A DNA stretch of 64,000 bases from NCBI GenBank assembly GCA_002633005.1, contig NMRA01000224.1:459642-523641 (forward strand). The letters run 5' to 3'. The stretch comes from Phoronis australis (lineage: Eukaryota; Phoronida; Phoronidae). Under the pieces are notes generated by a model that saw only the letters and a list, made by a program, of their open reading frames with translations, ran no database searches and had not been told where the DNA came from. The position numbers and the translations under genes were made by a program. This document shows, piece after piece, positions 1 through 12,444 of the stretch (position 1 is the first letter of the stretch; each line of letters opens with the position of its first letter).

Positions 1-2899
1 CCAAAGAGTCAAGGGGAAAAGGACAACTGAGGTATAGACATTTATCACGGGCGTTGGTCTCAGCCTGTCAAGTCAATTTGAACCGGCTAGCGATTGTTCT
101 GCAGGGTTAGTTCTGTTGTGACTTATTTTGTGTGCGGTAGCTACGGGAACCAGTGGCACTGTTGATTAGTAGTTTTTCCAGTAGGGATATCTTGTCTCAA
201 TCAGTTAGTCGTCAGTCTCACAACTTATTGTAATCTATAATTTGTAAATGACAACGCTGCAAATTAATAGACGTATTCTATTGTTAAAGTATTCGTGTGT
301 TGTTTTACTTATTACCACGTGCGCGCCATTTATCGGCCACAACACGCATTGATATACCACAGCTTTGGCTTTCCATTGTTGGGTGTGGTTGTTGCGATGT
401 TGCTCGATATTTCAGTATTTTTAAGAGAAATGTTCTTTGTACTTCCCCATGTGTGAATCGCAAGAAAATGGCCTAATCTTGTGAACGGCACCAGGCTATG
501 GGACAGGTGAAATTTAACCAGGTTTTTCGACGAGTTATGCTTTGACAGCAGGATTCTGCGTCGCTTTTGATTTCAACTCTCGAAAATATGCCTGTATACG
601 TTTAAAATAACTAACCACTTCTTTTCACGAATTAAGGACTTCATTAACGGTAATTTCAATCACCAGTTCGTCTCGTCTCGCAATTCATTTACACTGATTT
701 CAACGACCGAGCAAGTGAAACGACTTCTCATTTTCGATAATTTCTATACTTTTTCTTTGATTTTGGATAACAGTTTGAAAATAAAATGAGACTTTGTTAA
801 GTGATTCTCATGTAAACGTAAACTTTATGAGGGCAAATTTTATTTTCTCGAAAAGTGACTATTTGGAGACCATCTATTGTGGCTATAAAAAGAAAGTTGC
901 AAAATCAACTCCCAACATGTTCTTATTTTTTATCCAATCAGTGGTACCGAATGGACACTTTTGCGCCAACGCCCAGCTGGCCCTCCCGATCGCCCGACTA
1001 TCGGCATTCATTTCATTGTGAAAGAATGTTGCCCGTTGCATGATGTTATCTGTGTCCTACAGCAACATTTTATGGCCGAGCTTTGCCCAGTTACAGAAAC
1101 AGGCGCTCGAATTTCCCGATCACTCATAACCATATAAGAAACATAAAGGTTGGAAACTAAAACTTAGCCTAGCCGAGGCTCACAACTTCAACCGTCCCAA
1201 ATCCAAATAAAATCTGCGTACATCTCCTTCAGACTGCTATTATATAAACGTTCGAAGCCTTATCTTTCCTGGATTTCATTAAATTATCCCTGTGAGTGGT
1301 GAATTGGCGACGAAATTTTCAAAACAAATTCAAAAGTATGAATTCAAGGCCCTAAAATAGTTAACAATGGGAATTTCAGTTGTGCTTTAACTTGTACGCC
1401 TGTCGAAAATAAAATTTCGAGTTTGAGCAAGCAACCCCTATGTCAAAGTCAAGAAATTTATCCCCAATGTCAATGATTGGGGTTATTAAAATTAACCTTG
1501 CGCTTAAATATAATATAGCTCATTTCAAGCCTTAACCTAGAATTTAATTGCAAGAACCGGCGTATCTTGTGTTTAATCTTGACATTATGTGCTATTCTTT
1601 GTTAAAGCACAACGAACACTCGGTTTTGGCGGACATTTCCGATGTCTAACCAAGCGTTTAGTCGCAATAAATCACCATCAGTAAATGCCAGATTTCGCAG
1701 TAGGCCAGCGTTATAAGCCAGCAACCTGTGGTACCACAGTTATAAACAACGTTGTTTTGCATAACCAGAGCTTAATTACATTCAAACTGAAACTAAATTA
1801 TGTGGAGGGCACTCAAATAACATTCGTGGGCGCGCGAAAACAGAGCTCAGGAATTGCGTCGCGAGCGTCCGCCAAGAACCCGGATGCTCGAAGGTCGTCT
1901 GACATGAAGTCTTACGTCACGGAATAAGGTCCTTGAATTTGTGATTTTGGCGTTTTTTGACGTTTTTGTCTTCAAATCACCACTCGAAGGAAATTTGAAG
2001 AGATCAAATGAAAGAAGGTATTCCAAGATTTGTTCGATGCTAATTTCGCGGAGTTCCATGCTCATTTGAGTAGAAAATTTTGAGCAAACAGATTTTGAGG
2101 GTCCAACCTTTACGTTTTCTTAGTGAGTGACGTCAGTCGTGAGCGAGGAACAGATAAACTCAAGCGCCTGTGGTTACAGACACTCGAATCTCCCAATGAA
2201 TAAACCATTTGAGAATCAGTCTTAGTAGATTCGAGGACCCATGGTGACTGCATATAATTCTTATGGAATTATTTTCCGACCAAACTGATGATCGTTGGCA
2301 ACATATCTCAAACCAGGACGTTTCAACAAACTAATTTATTGATTAATAAAAATTCTAAGGAAGTTTTTGCAGCCGTGTTGAAAGCTGTTTAACAATCAAA
2401 TCATATAATCATTAATTTTACACTCACCTTGACAAAGTACAGAAGTTGTACATACTTTCAAAAACAAAGTCACCCATAATATTTGCCTCATCGCTCTCCA
2501 TTCCATTTTTATTCAAGCAGACGTCGTAAGTCGCGTGTGGCTTTCAAGTTATGGCATGTTTGCGCGTGGGGAATGTGTGGAGTTTCCAAAAAAACTTTTA
2601 ATATTCCCTGAGTGTGTTCAGGTAGCACAAACGGACTTGCCTACTTAGGACGGAAATACTCAGTAAAACAACGCTTAAAGAGGGTTAGGAGTCCATATAT
2701 TGAAAGCGTACATATCACACTCGAATCAAGCCTAAGTACTAACATGCACGCGTGAATACATTTATACGAAGAAATAACACAACGAATATAACTGCACAAA
2801 AATCAAACCCTTTGAAAGAACTTTTTCACTTGAAAATTTGACTTTTTACTATACGCTTGTCTTTCCGTCATTTATACTTTTTACCTTTGCTTAAACTCA
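1..2899. other. No recognisable gene
   Basis: Only short frames without domain signatures are present. I see no convincing splice-bounded exon, tRNA or repeat. This lies beyond the visible 3' end of the RTK and could be intergenic. Confidence 0.5.
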
Positions 2900-4322
2900 T
2901 GAACTAAAGCATTCTTTTAGATGACTGGCTGGTCTTATGGTCTAGTAGAAAGCCAATATGTTTGTGCGTGAATTTATTGGGAATAACTTCCCCATTGAGT
3001 GATAATTCCAGCGTTTGATTTGTTTGGGAATGAGTATTATTAGACTTAGAAAATATAAGATCAACATTATTTTCAGGTTTAAATTTCATCTTCCATTTGT
3101 AAGACCAGTCATAGAGTTTTTTAAGGTCAGTTTGCAATTGTAAGGAGTCATGGGGATGGTCTTTTCAGAATGGGTCGAAAATTGTAGTGTCAGCAGCATA
3201 TAAGAATGTTTTAGAGTTTATTGTGTCTGGAAGATCACTGATGTACAATGAAAAGAGCAAGGGGCCTAGTACGATACCCTGTGGTACTCCAGCATTTACG
3301 AAACCTGGCGTTGATGAAAGGGATAAGACACCTTCAATTCGGACTTTGGTAAGTTTGATTTTCCAGATATGATTTTAAAAGTAAGAGGAGAGTGCCTGAG
3401 AAACCGTAAGATTGTAATTTATGTAGAAGCAGGTCATGGGGAACGACATCAAAAGCTGACGCAATGTCTAAAAATACGGATCTCACGTTGTACCCTTGCT
3501 CAAACTGGAGGTGGATGTCGTGTACAATTTCTGGAAGTTGTGACACAGTGCTGTTACCAGGCATGAATCCAAATTGGCGACGATATATGAGGTTTTGTGA
3601 AGAGAGGTGGTAAAACATGTGTTGAGAAATGATTTTTTCTAAAATTTTGGATAAGGTGTTAAGTAGAGTTATGGGGCGATAGTTGGCAATGTCTGTTTTG
3701 GAGTTCTTTTTGTGTATTGTTATCATAATGCCAAGCTTCCAGTTCGAAGGAAATTTTCTAGATTGTAGTATTTTGTTGTATGATGTTGTCAGAGGAAGTG
3801 TAAGGTCTCTTGCTATTATCTTGATCATTTTATTGGTTATGAGATTGGTACCGTCGTTTTTGTTTTCGTCAATGTTTTCTAGTAGTTTTCTGACTTCAGA
3901 TTGTTGGGCTTGTATGTCAGAGAGGTGTTCTGTGTTTGGGAATTCTGGAAAGTTTATTGTTGGTGCACTGTGACTCTTGGCGGTGAAGTAGTATAGAAAT
4001 AACTACTTACTTTTATCAGCTTTGGATGACGCCTGGAAGTTGGAATCATTTGAGCGAATGGTAGGGTATGATGATTGCTTTACCTGTCCTCGAATTTTGT
4101 TTACTATCTCCCAATATTCCTTAGAATTTTTGGAGACATTTTTGATATTGGCGATAACTTTCATCATATAGTCTTGCTTTGTCTTTTTAATTAGTTCTTC
4201 CACACTCTTGCACTGTTCTTTGTAGCACTTGAACGTGCATGGATTATTTGATCTTCTGAACGATCTGTACAGGTTATTTCTTATATTTATTTCACACAAT
4301 GTTATTGTTAAACCACGGTTTG
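2900..4322 (-). mobile_element. LINE-1 family fragment covering reverse transcriptase
   Basis: On the minus strand the high end matches the inserted LINE from its PWFNN region (4003-4322 equals 36540-36830 with few changes). It then continues into the RT that is missing there. RT fingers FPSNWKLGIMITIHKKNSKT and NYRPITLLNTLSKILEKI, palm SVFLDIASAFDVVPHDLL, and [19 protein letters not shown] are clear. The catalytic box reads YAAD (3189-3200) where YADD is expected. The frame is broken near 3334 and 3150. Both ends are truncated and there is no A-tail. Confidence 0.85.
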
Positions 4323-5564
4323 ACGGTTTCTTTAGCTCTTTTTCAGAACTGAGTGTATGCCAGGACGGGAACAGAATATCGGAAGGATGCAGAATAAATG
4401 AGAAAAACGGGGTTCGGGTGTCAAGGAAAGGCCAGTTGTAAACTGGTTGTAAATAAGTGTATTTGTTTAATATCCTATTGGCACACTAAGCCAAACCGTG
4501 CAACGAATAGCAATTTTTGAAGAGTACATTGTAATTTGTAGTCATTTCCGCACTTAATATGTCAAATGAAGAATTTATTTTATACCTGGAATTTAATATT
4601 CCAGTTTTCCGTGCAAAAAATTATCTAGAAGTGGGTATACTCTCAGCGTTCGACACCCGACGTAACATTGGCATTCTAGTGACCTTTTTCATTTAGTGTG
4701 ATAGCTGAAATGGATTGTGGGACACCGATGCCTCTATGTTCGGTAAGGAAACACAAGCTAGTGCTAACTTAGTAGTGACACTGATGTTGCAAGCTGTTTG
4801 AAACCAACATGAGAAAACACCTAAATTTACAACCAACAGACGGCACGGAATTCTAATCTGTGTCATGACCTTGGTTTTGACGTAAATATTATGGTAATGA
4901 GCGGGTTACGACTTTCCGACGATCGCAATCGCTCTGAAAAGGAACTCTCGGTTATAGTGAAACACGGCAGCATTAAGCGAGACGCGGAAATCTTGCGAAA
5001 ACGCAAGACTTCGTGAGATGCGTATGGCAAGCGAAGTTTGTGATCACACTATCTGTGCCAGGGTGATTCTTGCGTCTACGAATCTCAACCCTGAGGGCAA
5101 GATGATATTTGTTGGCTTGTAGACGAATTAACGTATCATGAAAGATCAGGGCCCGAAATGTAATCTTTATAATCGAAACAAACACGAAATTATTTTCGGC
5201 AAATTCTCTGCTACTTTTGTGCGAACTCAAGATAAGTGGTTATTACACTGTGCTCAAAATACATTATAGTTTACACATATGAGTTTCTAGTCCACGTTTG
5301 CACTTGATGGCCCTTAATTATATTCGTGCTACAAATTCGAGTAAAAACTCGAAATTTCGAGTTCACACTCGAACTTTTAGCCTTAAAGTTGGGTTTATCA
5401 ACTGCAAACTAGGACTAAAAATTATCCACGTAAGTCATAATTATGTACTCGAGCATAGAATAATAAACACTTATTGGGGACAAATAAAACAAGACAAGAA
5501 TAATGTATATTTTAGGATGTATTGGTAATTTCAGGGTCACGGTTCTACGATTAGTTATTTTACA
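4323..5564. other. Nothing identified
   Basis: AT-rich sequence with short open frames only. It separates the LINE fragment from the TACCAAATGG repeat. Confidence 0.5.
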
Positions 5565-5850
5565 GATGGTACCAGATGGGTACCTTAATTATAAGAGATA
5601 ACATACACATTTACGATACCCAATGTGTAATTGAGTATCGGATACTAAGTGGCACAGGAATAGTTCCACATCGGTACATAATACCAAATGGATACAAAAT
5701 ACCAATTGGGAATTGGCTGACTGCCTACCAAGTGGTTCGAACAAACCGGCAAATTCAACAATAAGTACCAAATGGGTACAAACTGTCAAATGGGCACATA
5801 TATAAAGTACCAAGTGGATACACAAAACAGCCAACTGGGCTATAACAACC
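5565..5850 (+). repeat. Degenerate ~20-bp repeat TACCAAATGGGTACA
   Basis: At least eight imperfect units of TACCA(A/G)(A/G)TGG(G/A)TAC occur at spacings of about 19-39 bp, with one outlier (near 5570, 5682, 5699, 5727, 5766, 5786, 5808, 5832). Several units are near-palindromic (GGTACC ends). The long minus-strand frame across it is a by-product of the repeat. Confidence 0.6.
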
Positions 5851-6483
5851 AGGCAAAGCAGGTTCCTGACAAGGTGAGTGAGAAGTCCAGCCGGAGTGAT
5901 AAAGGAGATATTATTGTAAGGAACGTGGTGTTGTGGCTCGTTCGCACAAATGTAGAGTAGAAAATGCCACACATAACGTCGAGTTCTATTTCGTGTAAAG
6001 AGATTAGAACCCGGGATGATATTTGTGGGCGTGTAGAAGAGTTTAGGCTTACGTAACAATAAAGATAGAAATTATCATGTATTGAGTTACCAGATATGTA
6101 GCTATTTTTATTGACTTAATTATTAGATTTGTCACATGATAGTCCACGTAGTTCGAAATCGTCATTTTCTTTACCCGAGAGTAAGATTGAGTAGGGTTCA
6201 ATAACGCTGGTGCCTCACTAGAAAAGATATCATCGAGTATTTTCAGTAAGAGTACGGGATTTTGGCTAGATTTTTTGGCCGCTAGACAGTTAGTGAACTC
6301 CACCCAGGTAATGATCGATTTTAACCCTGGACGCCGAGTTCCGGTACCACAAATGAGTTGAAGATGAAGTACATTAGATTAGACAGAGAAGCGACATGTG
6401 ATAAGGTGACCGGTGAAAGCCAGTATTGGGGCAATATGACAATAAATTATAACATTATGCGGGTTATATTATTCAGCCCTTAA

Positions 6484-7330
6484 AGGAGAATTCCACCCGA
6501 TTTAATTGGTCTATATCCACCTCGCCTCTTATACGGTCGACCTCACCTTGCCGAGAGATGTCCTGTTGACCTGTGAGGAAGGTGAGAAGCGACGCACAGA
6601 CGTCAGTGGTTCATCTGCAGAGTGAATGCCTCTATGATGCGGTGCATCGTTCTCGCATGTCCGAACTACTATGAAGCTGCGAAGAAAGCGGGCGTGCGTT
6701 CAGTAGACGCTAGGACCTACCTAAAACCTAGTCAAAGTCACGTGTTCTTATTTACAATGCACGGCAATATCTCAAGTAATCTCGCGAAGTCTTGATTTCT
6801 AGCGAGGTCCTAGCGTTACTGAACGGGAGGCGGGTAAATCATTTTTCAACTTCCTCGAGAGGCCGAAATGCTTAGGAAGTGGCTCGCGGTAGTTAAGAAT
6901 GAAAAGTACGCTGTTAATAGCAAGTATGAGGCCGTGAAACATCTCCGCGTCTGTGGCCGGCATTTCGTAGACAGTGATTTCTCTGACGAATTCCGCCTTA
7001 CCAAAGAACTATCCATACGTTCCGTTGCCTGTGCATGTTCACAGCGCCTCTCTAGTATTTCTTGGTCAGTGTATTCCAGTTCGAACTGACAGCCTGTGAA
7101 ACCTAACGATCCGACCCGTGAAGTCTTCGTCGGATGAGCTCTCGACTAAGTTGGGATTGGTGCAGGGCGAGGTACTTTCAAATAATTGTAAATCCATAAC
7201 AGTGAAACAAAACAAAACATTTGTGCAAGAACTCGATGTATTTGTAAGGGGTTTACATCGAATTTTGATGGTTTATTGGTGTAAACAATGAATTCAAGCG
7301 ATAAGTTGACACCAGTAAGCGTGTTGTGAA
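6484..7330 (+). mobile_element. Kolobok-like element, left part only
   Basis: This starts after TTAA (6480-6483) with AGGAGAATTCCACCC and matches 22268-23760 of the other copy with internal deletions. The shared blocks include the TTGCCGAGAG and GTGAGGAAGGTGAGAA stretches and the GATGGTTTATTGGTGT region. Similarity stops at 7330, exactly where a short MITE begins. The right end was not found. Confidence 0.65.
6835..7015 (+). pseudogene. THAP domain remnant
   Basis: The frame encodes IFQLPREAEMLRKWLAVVKN and then VKHLRVCGRHFVDSDFSDEF. F-x-L-P ... W-x-x-x-V ... V-C-x-x-H-F-x-x-x-D-F is the second half of a C2CH THAP zinc finger, including the Cys-x-x-His pair and the Pro-containing motif. The first Cys pair is not visible upstream and the frame stops at 7087. 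In transposons this domain binds the element ends. Confidence 0.65.
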
Positions 7331-7545
7331 CGAGCCCCCAAATTTGGCGAAGTGCACAAAAAGATCCGCCTCAGAGAAAAAAAAACGAGACAAAAGCACA
7401 CTAAAAAGGCACCAATGCACAATTTATAGCGCTGAACGTGGTCCCCCGTTTTTTAAGTCCCACGCTGTTTTTGTAGGTAAAGGTACACATTGTCAAAAAT
7501 TCGAGCCACCTATATTTTAGGCTGGGTGCACGCATTGTCTTAATG
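7331..7545 (+). mobile_element. GAGCCCCC-type MITE, copy 1
   Basis: This is a 215-bp repeat starting GAGCCCCCAAATTTGGCGAA and ending near TATATTTTAGGCTGGGTGCA. It recurs at 24365-24566 (minus) and 31855-32075. The three share the start, the AATTCGAGCC-like block and the GGCTGGGTGC end. No coding capacity. The joint with the Kolobok-like copy suggests insertion there. Confidence 0.6.
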
Positions 7546-8497
7546 TATTGCACTGTCCAGATAGTCCTAGAAATGCTACAGCAATACAAGAAAACGCCAT
7601 TTAAATACTCAAGCGCATTCATGTCACCATGAGATAACAGAAAACAAAGGACGGCCATTAGCAGTAGTTATGACAATGTCGCCGGTACTCTCAGTAGACG
7701 TCGCTGGTGCGAGAGCATACGGAATGGAACCTCATTGTGTGAGCGTCTTTCGTACCTGTTTGAATTAACTGAGGATTCTCGATCTAACGTAGACTACATG
7801 TAAGTCGGACAATAAGCCTATCCGTTTATTACATTCTGCAATTCCCGACTTCTGTGTTGTCAGCACTTTAAACATCATTATTTAACCTCAATTTACACAT
7901 GTTGCCGCTCACGGAATGTTTATTGTGATTTTCAAGGCAAGTGGGTTCATTTTGTTTCCCAAAAGACACGAGTCGGCATTAATATGCGTTTATCGGCCAT
8001 CGTTTGATACCGCCTGCCCATGATGTGGAGATCCGACTCGTCTAGAGTGACCCTTTAGAAAGACTCGTGACACTTAGTAAATATCAAATCATCGTGTTAA
8101 ACTTTATTTTATGATCAACACAAGTCATGTAACACTAAAATATTTAAAAGATACATACATATCGGCGACTTAGACGACATTTAGTTCTCAACAATCAAGA
8201 AGCATTAAATAAAGCTTCCGGAAAACGATACCCTGAAAAGTGAAAAGTTCCTCAAAAGTATTGCGTAGTACCTCGCTAAAAGGCTTTTGACTAAAGGGGA
8301 ACTTTGTCGATGAAAAGCATCTCGGACATCACGTGATGTTGTTCGTGGCCATAGCAACTGGCAATTTTATTGAAATAATTCAAACGCTTTAAGGAAATTT
8401 TCAGATAATAAACACATACTGTAAATTTATACGTGGACAGGACTGACAAAATTCAAAACACCAATGGATTTGGCAATGTAGAACGCGCTACAGCGCT

Positions 8498-8735
8498 GGG
8501 TCCCGTTCCAAGAAACTGACATAAGTTCATTTTTTACTTAAGTCTAAGATTTGTCTCAAATTCCGAACTTTGAAACTTCTTTATCTGATAAGATATTCAA
8601 ACTTAAGACAAAACTTAAGTCGAACATGGGATCTCTTTTTTGAAATGATCTTGAGACAGATTTAAGTCTTATCTTAAAATTGACTGAAAGTTAAAGATCA
8701 GTCTTAGCTAAGTCAGTTTTCGTGGAACGGGGCCC
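8498..8735. mobile_element. MITE with GGGYCCCGTTCCA ends
   Basis: The 238-bp element has inverted ends: left GGGTCCCGTTCCAAGAAACT, right read inward GGGCCCCGTTCCACGAAAAC, both followed by TGAC and AAGTC-rich sequence. The inner part also folds (ACTTAAGTCTAAGA / TCTTATCTTAAAAT). No target duplication could be fixed. Confidence 0.6.
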
Positions 8736-8924
8736 TGTTCTTCGATTTTTTTACCTTTCCATGAGAAGTGAGACTATAGCGATTTAACAGAAACTAGATC
8801 CTTTACATTCTTTCAGATGTACTGCACAACAAGAGCCACCTGTAGGAAACAAAGGCATCCTTCATGTATCACTGAATAATTACTTACGGTTGGTAGAGTA
8901 CACGTAGATTAATTCTTATTTACA

Positions 8925-9765
8925 CAACGAAGCAAAACGCTGTACCTTAGCTGTTTCGGCTACTCACAGTAGCCATCTTCGGAAGCTATTGGACACCAGG
9001 TAGCGTGGTGATAAGACTGTTACAAATTTAGATAACTTATACCCCCATCGTCCCTGTTCATAGCTGAGCCACTTTTTCTGACCCAAATAAGCTCTCTTAT
9101 CCTTCTGCATCTGGAGTTATTTTCCGACTCAACAGGACGGGTGTCTCCACAGTTAATTACATGATTAAAGCCAAGAGCAGGATCAGTCACTACAGATTTG
9201 TTAATGGTATTCTGAGACCATCTCCTATCTAAACTTGTGACTATGCTGAGATAGCTCACCCACCTCTTTTTTGTGTTCGTTAAACCTGACTGAAAACTAT
9301 CGCCCAGTCTCCCCCGATGTATGCAGACTCACACCTGAAGCAAGGAATACGATAAATACACTGGCATTTCTTATCCTCTGCACTTATTCTGTCTTTGGGA
9401 TGAACTGAAATGTTCCTGATGGTCTCACACTGCCTCATGGCAGTGACGATGCCATATTGTCTGAACAACTTTGTACAGATTCCGAAAGACCTTTTACATA
9501 CAGGATGACGACATTTCTTTTTCTCTTCTCTTCCGGTTGACGATTCCTTCCGATAGAATCCACATTTGACAGCGTACACTTGAGATAACCACATTTAACT
9601 AACGCATATTCTATATGTTTTTCTTCAACAGCCCTATCTTCATCGTGTGTTAGTATACTTCTAGAGCGTTCAAACAAAGTTCTAATAACTCCCGACTTGT
9701 GGTGCACAGGATGGTGCGGGTTAACGTTGGGGTATTGGTCAGCGTGAGTAGACACTCTCATTTTT
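8925..9765 (-). mobile_element. Penelope-like element, 3' half with GIY-YIG domain
   Basis: On the minus strand, from 9765 down: the end of the RT (STHADQYPNVNPHHPVHHKS, the Penelope-type T-H-T-D-x-Y ... H-H-P-x-x-H-K), a linker (EEKHIEYALVKCGY; VILYVKGLSES), then after a frame change VHPKDRISAEDKKCQ, CIYRIPCFRCESAYIGG (the GIY-YIG core) and, after another, IRELIWVRKSGSAMNRDDGG (the C-terminal E-x-x-W-I-R-x ... M-N-R-D-x-G). The RT core is missing upstream of 9765. Penelope-like elements use this nuclease for target cutting. The sequence past the coding end carries a hammerhead-like hairpin. Confidence 0.8.
8947..8991 (-). ncRNA. Hammerhead-like hairpin in Penelope 3' region
   Basis: On the minus strand the order is TAGCT, then CCGAAGA, then a stem GGCTAC / GTAGCC around TGTGA, then GAAAC, then AGCTA. 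The outer 5-bp and inner 6-bp stems pair perfectly around boxes that resemble the hammerhead ribozyme core (CUGANGA and GAAA; here CCGAAGA). Hammerhead motifs are known in Penelope-like elements. Whether this variant folds and cleaves is unproven. Confidence 0.4.
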
Positions 9766-10270
9766 AGGCATTACAGCGTTCTGTCGTTCAGTAACTTTTC
9801 CAGACCTGAGGGGTGCTGAACGTGCGTTAACATCTGGCTCTTTTGTTAACTGCCCAGCTCAGTCTTTTGTCCCGTATGATAACAAGCAGGCCAATTGTCT
9901 CCCAGGCTTCAAAGGAAACGTATGGTCGTTGCACGCTATTACCGAACCCGTATGAACACAGTCAATCTCAGTGCGTTGGTAATCCGTTTGGACAGAATAG
10001 ATTGTCTTAACTTCTGTTGTAGTTGGGCGATTTTAGTGATTCAAAAACGGAACATGATCAGCATTTGACGAGGAATTCAGAAATGCTATTGGTTTAAGCT
10101 CAAATATGTTATAACTTAACTTTCATTTTTATCAGCCCAACCCAGTCAGGTTAGATATGATCTGATCGAAGATTAGAGAAATTATCGAACAAAAGAGCGC
10201 AGGCCCTCCAACCATAAATTCCAGATTGGAGTTAATCAGTCGCGTAGGATATTGGCTACGGGGGTAAACT

Positions 10271-10312
10271 TCCCAACTTGTTGTTGGGCTAGTAGAATCG
10301 AACAAGTTGGGA
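10271..10312. repeat. 12-bp perfect hairpin
   Basis: TCCCAACTTGTT and AACAAGTTGGGA pair around an 18-nt loop. It lies in the spacer between the two inverted Penelope tails. No function is apparent. Confidence 0.5.
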
Positions 10313-10384
10313 GCAACGGGATGTCGCCGTCATGAAGGACGATGGTAGCCTCAGACTGCTGGTATATCGCAAATCTACTCAGGC

Positions 10385-10755
10385 TTAACGAACACAAAAA
10401 GGAGGTGGGTGAGCTATCTCAGCGTAGAGTCACACGTTCAGATAGGAGATGGTCTCGGAATATTATTAACAATCTGCAGTGACTGATCATGTTCTTGGCT
10501 TTGATCATGTAGTTAAGTGGAAAGACGCCCGTCTTGTTGAGTCGAAAAATAACTCAAGATCCAGACAGATGAGAGAGTCTATTTGGGTCTGAAAAGTGGC
10601 TCAGTTATGAACAGGGACGATGGGGGTATAAGTTATCTAAAATTTGGAACAGTCTCATCACCACGCCACCTATAGTCCAATAGCTTCCGAAGACGGCTGC
10701 TGTGAGTGGCCGAAACTGTCAAGGTACAACGTTTTGCTTTGTTGTGTTAATAAGA
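10385..10755 (+). mobile_element. Penelope-like element, inverted 3' end
   Basis: This plus-strand copy matches the last 370 bp of the element at 8925-9290 in opposite orientation. It includes the KKEVGELSQ-type start, the R-R-W-S segment, the eroded GIY-YIG C-terminus (YEQGRWGYKLSK) and the terminal hairpin. Stops are frequent. Together the two copies make a large inverted repeat with a 620-bp spacer. Confidence 0.75.
10681..10724 (+). ncRNA. Hammerhead-like hairpin, second Penelope copy
   Basis: This is the inverted counterpart of 8947-8991: TAGCTTCCGAAGACGGCTGC, loop TGTGA, GTGGCCGAAAC. The inner stem keeps GGC/GCC but has a mismatch, and the outer stem is eroded. The boxes CGAAGA and GAAAC are kept. 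Confidence 0.35.
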
Positions 10756-12000
10756 ATTAATGTACATCCTTCATCAATAAATGTAACTTCCTTCTTCATC
10801 ATTATGTCACAATTTTGCGACACCAGGGCTCAGTTGCATAAAAGTGATACGCTGTTTCGCAACAATGACGTCGCATTATCACGCGCCACGTAGTTATTTT
10901 AATTGTTGAACAATGCTCCTGACGTCAACAACTTATCCAGCGGATAACCTTGTAGGTTTCTGCAACCAGCCCAAGCGAACGGCCTGTCACCAGAACTAAA
11001 CCAATTCAAGTGCTAGTCTGGATCGAAGATTTATTCATAAGTTTTCAGTCATGGTTTACGACTGGTGATGATCAGAGTTTAATATCTCTTTAACTTTATA
11101 TCCCGACAAGGCAAGACTCTTAAAAAGTCAATATGTTATTCACCAACACCCTCACGACTGCGATATAATGAATGATGTGTTTCACTTTCAAGCGCCGTAA
11201 ATGTAAATTAGATGCAGGTGTCCACTGTTGTATTTTTATCCGTGGTGACCGCTGAGCACTTTAGGCAGATGCCAGTGTTGCCCAACTTCACAAGTTCCGT
11301 GTCTGGAATATCCGAAGGTGACGAGGCGAATAACAAGGACCTCGGAAACCTAGTCGTGCGGTTAGTAACAGAAGTAGCATAAATGAGCCTTGCCATGCAC
11401 ATCAGTCGCACAGCGACAGTCCTATTAACATCATGCGTGCCTGTTAAGCTTCCCCTTGACAGCTGGCGACGTTCTGTTTGCACACTGGAACTCAAGATAG
11501 TGCTGCAATAGAAAGTATGTAGAGTTAGTTAAGGTAATTGATCAGGGCCTACATGTGTAGCGAAATGAGGGACGATTTCTCTCACATCTGGCGAAGTATT
11601 TCATCACACTAAACTTCTCACAAAAGTTAGGATATCAATTTTTGAATGTTAAATGTTTGTTATTTTTGTTCATTATTATAGTCGCAAGACTTATTTTTCC
11701 TTTTTGATTCAATCATGCGACTTTCCATCATAAGTCCCAGGGATAGATGTAAAATTTCAAGATGTAATTTTGGGCTGTCATATACCATTCCCAGATCACT
11801 GGAAAATTCTTCCACCATCTTAAATATTTAATTAGACATAGTAAACAAACCACTTCATGTGCGTTTCCAACGTAAATGGACGGGAGAGTGAGAGCTGTTC
11901 ACACCAAGAGTTTTCAAAAGTTGAATGGCTACACAGCATTTTCACAAGCTTATTTTTCTTCTGGAGAAGTACGTTCGATCGATTTGGAGCGCAATTTACA
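10756..12000. other. Nothing identified
   Basis: No coding signature or repeat found. The 95-codon minus-strand frame at 11208-11495 has no recognisable motif and no convincing splice context. Confidence 0.45.
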
Positions 12001-12090
12001 TGGGTGGCGCACCATGTGATGTGGGCGGCGCACCACAGAGAGCTAGTGGGCTATAGCCCGACTTATTTCAGTGTTGCGCCGCCCATGATT
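12001..12090. repeat. Short palindromic GGGCGGCGCACCA repeat
   Basis: This is a unit of about 70 bp bounded by GGGCGGCGCACCAC and, inverted, GGGCGGCGCAACAC. The unit contains a GGGCTATAGCCC palindrome. Two similar units lie in tandem at 45843-45988. Likely a tiny foldback element. Confidence 0.6.
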
Positions 12091-12444
12091 TAAAACAGAC
12101 AAAGAACTTAAGTCACCCCGGCGTCGGCTGACCAGCGAAGTCTAGATCTGGTGATAAAGAGTTCCCACTTTCGATTATAACGAACCGTAAACCTTTGACA
12201 TTTTCATGATTCATGTGATCAAACAAAGAGTATTTGGAACGAAAAGTGGCACAGATATTCGAAATGGAAAGAAAAGTGTGTCAAGCGGCTCGAGTCACTT
12301 TAGCTTAGGTTTGGTTCCCTGCTATCTTCGATAACATGTGTTACATTCGAGTATACTTATTTCATTTAAAGAATACAGTAAACCTCGGTAAAGTGGAACA
12401 GTTGACCTAGCATTAATTTCTTAATAAAGGCTTACGTGTTCAAG

